Positions 52,101 to 62,000 of a stretch of DNA of 64,000 nt are shown here, in pieces. Where the stretch lies: contig QEYB01001392.1 of NCBI GenBank assembly GCA_017562135.1, positions 57,577 to 121,576 on the forward strand, given 5' to 3'. Below the pieces are notes generated by a model. The model was not told the origin of the DNA and made no database searches. It saw nothing but the letters and a program-made list of their open reading frames with translations. This DNA is from Dipylidium caninum. Its lineage: Eukaryota > Platyhelminthes > Cestoda > Cyclophyllidea > Dipylidiidae. The translations under genes were made by a program, and so were the position numbers. How positions within the stretch are numbered: position 1 is the stretch's first letter; each line of letters begins with the position of its first letter.

Positions 52101-55100
52101 AGCTGTTCAGGTGTATTAAGGTGGCTCCGTATGTGGTGGATGACCACCGTTACAGCGGCGGTGGCGAAGTTGACGATGAGGACGGGGGAAGTAATCGTCA
52201 TCGTCGTGGTGCACACTACTCTGACAGTGGCGAGGCTCGTACAGGGAATACTGTCTGGCCGAAACCTGCTCGAGTTTTGGCCTTCGCGTTGAAGGATGAT
52301 ACGGAGGTGGTCAAATCCATGGTCACTGTTGTCCGCTTGGACGCTGACGGGGAGATCGTGGACTTTCTTAATTTACCCGGTCTTTTGCATAGTGCGCGCT
52401 CTCAGCGGGAAGAATTCAGGAAGCGACATGTACGCAGTATTGAAGAGTTGATATGTTGTTTCTGGTTTATTATCACCTCACGTGTTAACTCGCGTATTAT
52501 GGTTGTATCTCTAGGGTGAAGATATTCAACGGCTGTCCCATTTCTTGACGAGAATTGAGCCTCAGGCTATTGTAATCGGATGCAACTCACGCCGCTCGCT
52601 AATTCTTAGGGATGAAGTACAACGGATAGTAGAAAATCTCGTAGCAGATTCTCGCATCTCCTCTCGCCCAAACATCGAACTGATGGACACTGAACTGGCG
52701 GAGGTTTACGCGCGCTCTGAGGCAGCCACTGTTGTCCTCCCCTCGTCCTACTCGGTCTTGCTTAAGCAGGCCATTTCGCTTGGTCGCAGGCTTCAGGTTG
52801 GCTAAACCGCTGTTTGTAGTTTATTAATTGACTGCACTCTGGGTTGTGCTTTCCTTGAGTGTGACCTCGGGAGCTGAGCCCGATCTCACGAGAGAGATGC
52901 ATGTTAATATCAATGTAACTAAGTTCGTCAGTGAGATCAGCCATTCTACTTATGGCATATTAACTGGAAGGTTATGAATATCAACTGGTGGTTATTTGAT
53001 GTTAGGCTTTGGTGCTCATTGTCGGCCCAAGTAGCATTGGAGTGTAGGATTGTTGAAGTCGGACTGACTCGCTGCATTGGTTCTTTAGGATCCACTGGCC
53101 GAATTTGCGCAGCTGTTCAATCCTCCTGGCGCGGACATATTAGGCGTGCGCTGGCACGCTGCACAAGATGAGGTGCCCCGAGAGATGCTTCTAAGGGCTT
53201 TAGAAATCGAGTTTATCAATCGCACCAATGAGGTCGGTGTTGATGTAAATCGATGTGTGCTCCATCCACATACTTCCAATTTGCTGCAATTTGTTGCGGG
53301 TCTGGGACCTCGGAAAGCGTTCTACATGATTAAGGTAATTGATTCCATGCGTTGTGGTTGTTGCCGCGAGAGAGTTAGGAGGTTTAGGGGTGAGTCACCT
53401 CTAGGGCTGATTGTTCCGATCACCAAGCTTATTTCTTGTGGTGTTTGCTAACATTAACGTTATTGTCGTGAGTAGCATGCGTTATTTCTCCCACAGGCAC
53501 TATTATAGTCGATGGGGAAATTCGATATTGGTCATACGAGCCTTTCCACTTTTCTAAGAATGTTTTAACAAGATTGCTGATTATTTCTAGTTATTAAAAC
53601 AGAACAAGGTATTTCTGACAAACCGCGAGCTGTTGGCGAAGGTGCTCCATTTGGGGCCTCATGTAGCCATAAATTGTGCGGGCTTCATTAAAGTTGACAC
53701 CACATCGGCAAGAGATTTGCCTGGCAGTGGCGACAATATTGAAATCCTGGACTCGACTCGTGTTCATCCAGAGAGCTATGACCTTGCCCGTCAGATGGCC
53801 GTCGACGCTCTGGAATATGATGATGGGGATGATAATGATCCTACTGGAGCACTGGAAGAAATTGTCCAGAGGTTGGGCGTTTGCATACTTAGAGATATGT
53901 TTTGCAGTTCACATGACTATTTCCCCCCTCCCCCTTTGTCTATATTGACCGTTGTGTTGCTAACTCTCATCCACTTTTGTATAAGTTGAAAAGAGTAGCG
54001 AGTCTTTAAAGAGCGCTTACCTATGAACTTTTATAATTGATATTTAGTTGAGATGAAATGCCAAGACCGGTATTTTGTGTCAGTAATTATCGATTGACTT
54101 ATGCTAACTAGAGTTGACAGTAGAGTAGATAATCTCCGTTATTTCCTGTAAATGACTTGATTACCTATAAAAATGCGTGCGTTTTCCTCCTCACCATCGA
54201 ATAGTAATTTTGTCTCGCAGATTGGGCTGACACCCTAGCATTTACATCGGAATATTTGGCTAATTTCCTAACAAAACAGTTTTCTCGTTCTGGAATTTCT
54301 CTAACAGTCCGGCTCGTCTGCGGGAGTTGGACTTGGATGCTTTCGCGGAAGAACTGAAACGGCAAGATCATGGCGATAAACACATCACCCTATATGATAT
54401 CCGGAAAGAATTGAATCACCGGTATCGCGACCTACGAGATCCTTTCGAACCACTTACCCCCGAACAAATTTTCAGTCTTGTCACGCACGAGACCCCTGAG
54501 ACATTGCACAAAGGCAGTCTTGTCGACTGTCAAGTTGTGTCCATTGCCACTAAGAAGCCTAGACCAGAACAGCTGGACCAGGCTAATCCTACGAAAAATG
54601 CAATTACAGGTCTGTGGAAGTGCCCCTTCTGCAGGCGAGATGACTTTCGCCAACTGAATGAGGTAAGCGATCCCTGTTGCTTACCCACACAAACATGCCC
54701 CACTCTCTAACGTCACAAATCTTCAGGTACCGTGGCGTTTTCATTAGCGCTGAGATGCGAAGAGGGCTCTAGTGTATTTGCTTTTGAAAATTGCAGATGT
54801 GGTCTCACTTTGACAGCAGTGATTGCCCTGGCCAACCTGTTGGTTTGCGAGTGCAATTGGAAAACGGCATATCTGGCTTTGTTCCACTCCGTTCTATTGA
54901 TCATCCCGTGGAGAACACTCTTGATAATGTTAGTCCCGGTACAATTCTACAAGCCAAAGTATTAAAAATCGACATCACAAAATTCAGCGTGGAATTGACC
55001 CTTCGGTCATCTGAACTTCAGGCATGTTGTTCAGTTTGCGCATTAGTATTGTTCTTTTTTTACTTTAATTTAAGCTTGGTGCTGACTTAGAGTGATCGCA

Positions 55101-56872
55101 CTTGTAGCTATTTTTCCACTATCTGTCGAAGCTGTTGTTCTTACGAATGTAAAGGCGCGAGATCGAAGAGACAGGAAGGGATCGTGTTGGGTTTGCGGTT
55201 TGCACGTGGTCTACCCGGTGGGTTCGCGGGCGATTCCACTTGAGATCTATTCATTCCATAGTCAGCGATGGGTTCCTTAACGAAATCTCGGAACCCGTCT
55301 GATTGAGCAGGCAGCAAAAGCCAAAAGACGTTATCACAGGGATTAATGAGGGAGAATTTTTCATAGAAGCGATATTCACTGGGCCTTGTTTATTTTTTTG
55401 ACCTTGTTACCTGCCCAGGACGAGCGCTACCTGAGTCTGCGTCGACGTGACGCCTTTTTCGACTACGCCGAAGAGGAGGCCGAACAACGTCGTCAAGAGG
55501 AGGAGGAAGCCAAAGCGAAAGCCAGGGCTACACGCGCTTATGTTAATAGAGTTATCTTCCATCCGCACTTTAAAAACATCACATATGGTCAACTAGTTGC
55601 CCTAAATCCCACTCTTGAGGTTGGCGCCATTGTTATCCGTCCCAGTCGTCGGGGCACTGATCATCTGACTGTTTCACTTAAAGTCGATGATGGCATTTTT
55701 AAGCACATCGATGTCATCGAGAAGGATAAGCCGCAGAGCTTCGGATTAGGCAAGACACTTCTCATTGGCAACGAGTCATTTGAAGATTTGGACGAAATCG
55801 TGGCGCGTTACATGGAACCGATGGTGTCTCTTATTCGAGAGATTTTTGCCTACAAGTATTACTGTGATTCGCAGGTATGTCTCCAGTCTCCGCTGTTGAT
55901 ACGGTCCCATTTTATCCATTTACTTCCACCTACTGTCAAAGCAGTTAGGCCTTCTACTGGTGCCACTTTCTTGATATGTTACCTGTCCCGCAAATAATGG
56001 CAGGAGATGGATTCTTGTTGAGGTGGCAGATAAATTATGGGTCAAAAAATGGTTCTTTAGTAGTGTTGTTTGTTCCAAAAGAAGGCACAAATCAATGCCA
56101 CTTTGAGTGAGCGTAACTTCCCGGCATAAGTTGTATTGACTTAATTTGAACCCCCCCCCCTTCCGCCCTCACCCTTTCCTAACTTAGGGCGGTAATCGCG
56201 AAATATTAATGGAGAAGTTGCGGAAAGAGAGGAGCGTGAGTCGGAGCAAAATCCCCTATTTCCTCTCATCGACGGCCGAGCATCCGGGCTACTTCATATT
56301 GGCATACATGCCTAACCAGACGCCACGCTTTGAGATGTTCTCGGTGAAACCAGAGGGCCTAAGGTTTCGCCAGCACATCTTCCCCTCGCTCGATCGCATG
56401 ATTGGATGGTTTAAGACCCATTACAATGATGTCGTGAGTGTTATGCTTAATCATCTTAGTTCATTGTCCTCCTCTCTATACTAACTGCATTGACATCGCA
56501 AAATTTATCCACCTTCAGTATTTATGGGTGCCGTTTTCTTTTTATTTCACGAACTTTCACGAACCCACGCATGCCCTTGGTGACTGAGAGAATATGTCAA
56601 AGAATGAATTCATGGAGTAGGGGGTGCAGGGATGCTAGATGTTGGGACGCATGACGTTCTTGGTGTGTTACTTGTTTAATTATCTACTGCTCATGGTTGT
56701 TTCTGTGTTTCAATAGCGTGCACATCATGCTCATCACCGGAGTGGAGGCAGTGGCATTGGCGGCCATACGACTGGCACTCTAGACAACGGCAACGGTAGT
56801 CGGACGCCGCAAATAGACGGATTTTTCGACTTACCGATACTCCAGAGCAACTTGGCCCTGAAACCCTTGTAG
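49108..56872 (+). CDS. SPT6: Transcription elongation factor SPT6
   Basis: Fifteen exons, all joins in phase, about 1642 aa (human 1726): 49108-49440, 49479-50162, 50207-50499, 50535-50658, 50753-51415, 51489-51731, 52088-52429, 52515-52796, 53089-53334, 53591-53871, 54308-54662, 54797-55021, 55419-55874, 56188-56433, 56717-56872. Domain order matches SPT6: acidic histone-binding N-terminus, MDDFIVDD and IFGVDFDFDEF, helix-turn-helix (VPFIAFYRKE, KKFGLSANKF), YqgF-like fold (RVLAFALKDD), helix-hairpin-helix (FVAGLGPRKAFYMIK), death-like domain (DLDAFAEELKRQDHGDKHIT), S1 (MWSHFDSSDCPGQPVGLRVQ), then tandem SH2 (GAIVIRPSRRGTDHL; GYFILAYMPNQ). It is a histone chaperone travelling with RNA polymerase II. 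The long Pro/Gln/Thr-rich C-terminal tail of vertebrates is replaced by about 50 His/Gly-rich residues. Intron 1 is 38 nt; intron 12 appears to use a GC donor (CAG|GCATGT). Confidence 0.95.
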
Positions 56873-57255
56873 TTATCTCTCCTTTGGTTCACACTCCTCC
56901 CTTTTTCCCCTGTATTATAGGTGGCCCTGTTGATAAACTGTATTTATTTACCAATCGCCTTTATCTGCTCCTTCCTATGTTGGCAGTACATTCCCTCTGT
57001 GCGTGCACGGTACGAGTACTGCACGTGAGACTCGTTTCGGATAGTACGGGTGATCACTTGTGTCAGGTCTACTGGAAAATTCGCCCCCTTTCTAATGACA
57101 ACAAGTTCCATACGTAGCATGTGTTTATTTGGCGCATTTTCGGCTCCTCTACATTTTTATTTCTTACTGTATACATACTGACGTGGCGAATTAATTTAGA
57201 AGAAAGTTGATTCGCGTTAGTCTGGGGGGGGGGTGGGTGAAGTCATCGCGTTGCC
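56873..57255. other. SPT6 3' flank and mariner 5' flank
   Basis: Between the SPT6 stop and the mariner transposase start. Contains short frames only and an 8-G run just before the transposase. The mariner terminal inverted repeat and TA target site should fall here, but I could not identify them by eye. Confidence 0.4.
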
Positions 57256-57903
57256 ATGGCTGCTGATGAAGTCCATTTGCGCCGCTGTATCTTATACGAA
57301 TGGAATGGGTAAGAAAAGTGCTACAGAAACGTGTATGAATTTATTGAAGGTTATTGGTGAGGGCCAGTCTCCGCAGGACATGCAGAAGATGGTTCCAAAA
57401 AGTTGGAACCGGTGATGATTTCCAACTCTCCAATGAGCCACGTTTCTGGGCGACCGTCTTTTGGTCGACGACGATGTTGCTAAGACCCTGTCAGAGCGGG
57501 ATCCTTTTCTGACACCGTCGGGGGTCGCTGCAGGGCTTAATTCAGCTCAGCGAACCATTTCTGAGCAGGGGTGAAGGGAGGATGAGTGTGTGAAAATAGT
57601 CAAGATGCATGTCACGTGGAAGGTGACTGGGAAGAAGTTTAATGATCGAGTCGTCGTGTGCAATCTCTGCGGGTTCGGGACAAAGTGGGCTTTTCTTGGG
57701 CTGGGTGATAACTTGGGCGAGTAGTGGGTTGCTTACGAAAAAACCGTAAGCAAAAGTGCCTATTGTGAATCCGCAAAACTTGGCCCTTTCACCTCCAGAC
57801 AAAATTTGACTTTCAATAAGAGAATGTTGGGGGGAATTCGAGGGCCGAACGAGGACTCAATTTGGAAAAGTATTGTCAGCAACTGGATTATTTAAAGACA
57901 GCA
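57256..57903 (+). mobile_element. Mariner-family transposon, 5' part, decayed (arm 1)
   Basis: From the ATG at 57256 the frame gives AADEVHLRRCILYEW, then after small frameshifts SATETCMNLLKV, a cysteine-arginine helix-turn-helix block around 57390 (in arm 2 read as GRTCRRWFQKVGTGDDFQL and PRSGRP) and, at the arm edge, QQLDYLKTA. These match the N-terminal DNA-binding region and mid-part of mariner transposases (SETMAR-like N-terminus, YCQQLD motif). Several frameshifts and stops make it non-functional. The element is cut at 57903, where the sequence turns back on itself. Confidence 0.8.
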
Positions 57904-58047
57904 TCTTGAAAAAATCTCGGACAGGAAGTATAAAATTATTTCTTACCGCAATTTGTTGACGAGTCCCCAAAGCAACATGTGGCCTGACCTTACCATGATG
58001 CAGTGAGAAGTCCTTCCTCTTGAACATCCCCGGTCTTTTTCTTCTAC
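57904..58047 (-). mobile_element. Central spacer: mariner catalytic segment on the minus strand
   Basis: Read on the minus strand the sequence runs on without a break from arm 2: QQLDYLKTA crosses into VEEK, then after a frameshift FSLHHGKVRPHVALGTRQQI. That is the mariner block normally reading HxDNARPH, with the second catalytic aspartate position occupied by G. On the plus strand nothing continues from arm 1. So this segment belongs to the arm-2 copy and is absent next to arm 1. Confidence 0.75.
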
Positions 58048-58702
58048 TGCTGTCTTTAAATAATCCAGTTGCTGACAAAATACTTTTCCAAATTGAGTCC
58101 TCGTTCGGCCCTCGAATTCCCCCCAACATTCTCTTATTGAAAGTCAAATTTTGTCTGGAGGTGAAAGGCCAAGTTTTGCGGATTCACAATAGGCACTTTT
58201 TGCTTACGGTTTTTTCGTAAGCAACCCACTACTCGCCCCCAAGTTATTCACCCAGCCCAAAGAAAAGCCCACCTTTGTCCCGAACCCGCAGAGATGTGCA
58301 CACGACGACTCGATCATCCAACTTCTTCCCAGTCACTCCACGTGACATGCATCTTGACTATTTTCACCACACTCATCCTCCTTCCACCCCTGCTCAGAAA
58401 TGGTTCGCTGAGCTGAATTAAGCCCTGCCAGCGACCCCCGACGGTGTCAGAAAAGGATCCCCTCTGACAGGGTCTTAGCAACATCGTCGTCGACCAAAAG
58501 ACGGTCGCCCAGAACGTGGCTCATTGGAGAGTTGGAAATCATCACCGGTTCCAACTTTTTGGAACCATCTTCTGCATGTCCTGCCGGAGACTGCGCCCTC
58601 ACCAAACACCTTCAATAAATTCATACACGTTTCTGTAGCACTTCTTCCCCATTCCCATTCGTATAAGATACAGCGGCGCAAATGGACTTCATCAGCAGCC
58701 AT
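58048..58702 (-). mobile_element. Mariner transposase 5' part, second copy (arm 2)
   Basis: Starts at the minus-strand ATG 58702-58700 and gives AADEVHLRRCILYEWEWG, SATETCMNLLKVFGEGA, GRTCRRWFQKVGTGDDFQL and NEPRSGRPSFGRR in one frame, better preserved here than in arm 1. It is the helix-turn-helix DNA-binding part of a mariner transposase; a stop then truncates it before the catalytic domain. Confidence 0.8.
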
Positions 58703-59088
58703 GGCAAACGCGATGACTTCACCCACCCCCCCCCCAGACTGAACGCGAATCAACTTTCTTCTAATTAATTCGCCCACGTCAGTATGTATACAGTAAGGAA
58801 ATAAAATGTAGAGGGCCGAAAATGCGCCAAATAAACACACGCTACGTATAGGAATTTTGTCATTAGAAAGGGGGCGAATTTTCCAGTAGACCTGACACAA
58901 GTGATCACCGTCACTATCCGAAACGAAGTCTCACGTGCAGTACTTGTACTGTGCACGCACAGAGGGAATGCACTGCCAACATAGGAAGGAACGGATAAAG
59001 GCGATTGGTAAATAAATACAATTTATCAAACAGGGCCAACCTATAATACAGGGGAAAAAGGAAGGAGTGTGAACCAAAGGAGAGATAA

Positions 59089-62000
59089 CTACAAGGGTTT
59101 CAAGGGCCAAGTTGCTCTGGAGTATTGGTAAGTCGAAAAATCCGTCTATTTGCGGTGTCGACTACCGTTGCGTTGTCTAGAGTGCCAATTCGTATGGCCG
59201 CCAATGCCACCGCCTCCACTCCGATGATGACCATGATGTGCACGCTATTAAAACACAGAAACAACCATGAAGCAGTAGATAATTAAACAAGTAACACACC
59301 AAAGAGCGTCATGCGTCCCAACATCTAGCATCCCTACACCCCCTACTTCGTGAATTCATTCTTTGACATATTCTCTCCAGTCACCAAAGGGCATGCGTGG
59401 GTTCGTAAAATAAAAAGAAAAACGGCACCCATAAATACCGAAGGTGGGATAAATTTTGCGATGTCAATGCCAGTTAGTTATAGCGAGGGGGACAATGGAA
59501 CTAGATGATTAAGCATAAAACACTCACGACGTCATTGTAATGGGTCTTAAACCATCCAATCATGCGATCGAGCGAGGGGAAGATGTGCTGGCGAAACCTT
59601 AGGCCCTCTGGTTTCACCGAGAACATCTCAAAACGCGGCGTCTGGCTGGGCATGTATGCCAATATGAAGTAGCCCGGATGCTCCGCCGTCGATGAGAGGA
59701 AATAGGGGATTTTGCTCCGACTCGCGCTCTTCTCTTTCCGCAACTTCTCCATTAATATTTCGCGTTTACCGCCCTAAGTTAGGAAAGGGTGAGGGCGGAA
59801 GGGGGGGGGTTCAAATTAAGTCAATACAACTTATGCGGGAAGTTACGCTCACTCAAAGTGGCATTGATTTGTTGCTCTTCTTTTGGAACAAACAACACTA
59901 CTAAAAACCATTTTTTGACCCATAATTTATCTGCCACCTCAACAAGAATCCATCTCCTGCCATTATTTGCGGGACAGGTAACATATCAAGAAAGTGCACC
60001 AGTAGAAGGCCTAACTGCTTGACAGTAGGTGGAAGTAAATGGATAAATAAGACCGTATCAACAGCGGAGATTGGACACATACCTGCGAATCACAGTAATA
60101 CTTGTAGGCAAAAATCTCCTCGAATAAGAGACACCATCGGCTCCATGTAACGCGCCACGATTTCGTCCAAATCTTCAAATGACTCGTTGCCAATGAGAAG
60201 TGTCTTGCCTAATCCGAAAGCTCTGCGGCTTATCCTTCTCGATGACATCCGATGTGCTTAAAAAATACCAATCATCGACTTTAAGTGAAACAGTCAGATG
60301 ATCAGTGCCCCGACGACTGCACGGATAACAATGGCGCCAACCTCAAGAGTGGATTTAGGGCAACTAGTTGACCATATGTGATGTTCTAAACGTGCGGATG
60401 GAAAATAACTCTAATTAACATAAGCGCGTGTAGCCCTGGCTTTCGCTTTGGCTTCCTCCTCCTCTTGACGACGTTGTTGGGCCTCCTCTTCGCGTAGTCG
60501 AAAAAGGCGTCACGTCGACGCAGACTCAGGTAGCGCTCGTCCTGGGCAGGTAAGGTCAAAAAATAAACAAGGCCCAGTGAATATATCGCTTCTATGAAAA
60601 ATTCTCCCTCATTAATCCCTGTGATAAACGTCCTTTTGGCTTTTGCTGCCACACAAAAAAAATCGACCTGCCTCAATCAGACGGGTTCCGAGATTTCCCG
60701 TTAAGGAACCCATCGCCTTGACTATGGAATGAATAGATCTCAAGTGGAAATCGCCCGCGAACCCGCCGGGCAAACCACGTGCGACCTCAAAACCCAGCAC
60801 CGATCCCTTCCTGTCTCTTCGACCTCGCGCTTTACGTCCGTAAGAACAACAGCTTCGACAGATAGTGGAAAAATAGCTACAAGTGCGAATCACTCTAATT
60901 CAGCACCAAGCTTAAATTAAAGTAAAAAAAACAAATACCAGTGCGCAAACTTAACAACATGCCTGAAGTTCAGATGACCGAAGGTCAATTCCACGCTGAA
61001 TTTTGTGGATGTCGATTTTTAACACCTTGGCTTGTAAAATTGTACCGGGACTAGCATTATCAAGAGTGTTCTCCACGGGATGATCAATAGAAACGGAGTG
61101 GAACAAAGCCAGAATGTATGCGTTTCCAACTTGCACTCGCAAACCAACAGGTTGGCCAGGGCAATCACTGCTGTCAAAGTGAGACCACATCTGCAATTTA
61201 CAAAAGCAAATACACTAGAGCCTCTTCGCCGTCTCAGCGGGTCTAATGAAAACGCCACGGGGGGTACCAGGAGGTTGTTGACATTAGAGAGTGAGGCATG
61301 TTTGTGTGGGTAATCAAACAGGGATCGTTACTCATTCAGTTGGCGGAAGTCATCCGCCTGCAGAAGGGGCACTTCCACAGACCATATTTCATTTTTTGTA
61401 GATTAGCCTGTCCAACTGTTCTGGTCTTAGGCTTCTTAGTGGCAATGGACACAACTTGACAGTCGACGAGACTGCCTTTGTGCATGTCTCAGGGTTTCGT
61501 GCGTTACAAGACTGAAAATTTGCCTCTAGGGGTAAGTGGTTCGAAAGGATCTCGTACACGGTCGCCAAGATACGGTCCGATTCAATTCTTTCCGGATATC
61601 ATATAGGTGTGATGTGCGTGTCTTATCGCCATGATCTTGCCGTGGTTCAGTTCTTCCGCGAAAGCATCCAAGTCCAACTCCCGCAGACGAGCCGGACTTT
61701 TAGGGAAATTCCAGAACGAGAAAACTATTTGGTTAGGAAATTTGGCCAAAAATTCCGATGTAAATGCCAGGGTGCCAAACAATAACCTCATCACTCTCAG
61801 CCCAATCTGCGAGACAAAATTACTAAATTTCCGGATGTGAGGAGGAAACGGCACGCAATTTTTATAGGTAATCAAGTCAATTTACAGGAAATACGGAGAA
61901 TATCTACTCTGCTGTCAACTCCAGGCTAGCATAAGTCAATCGACAATTACTGACACAAAAATACCGGTCTTAGCATTTCATCTCAAACTAAATATCAATT

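Larger units (their letters stand above)
52118..57903 (+). repeat. Inverted duplication, arm 1
   Basis: This 5786-nt segment (SPT6 exon 7 to exon 15, the following spacer and the 5' part of a mariner element) recurs as reverse complement at 58048-64000. Matching landmarks (arm 1/arm 2): 57903/58048, 57256/58702, 56188/59773, 55874/60083, 54797/61190, 54308/61696, 53089/63006, 52515/63593, 52118/64000. Open frames are intact on this side. Confidence 0.95.

Noticed and set aside
56148..56162. Poly(C) run as a regulatory element
   Set aside because: It is a simple homopolymer in an SPT6 intron, mirrored in arm 2; length is likely imprecise.
57233..57415. 60-codon frame as a separate small gene
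   Set aside because: It is part of the broken mariner transposase, out of frame in places.
57904..58047. Spacer as an unremoved sequencing adapter
   Set aside because: Its minus strand encodes mariner transposase continuous with arm 2, so it is genomic sequence.
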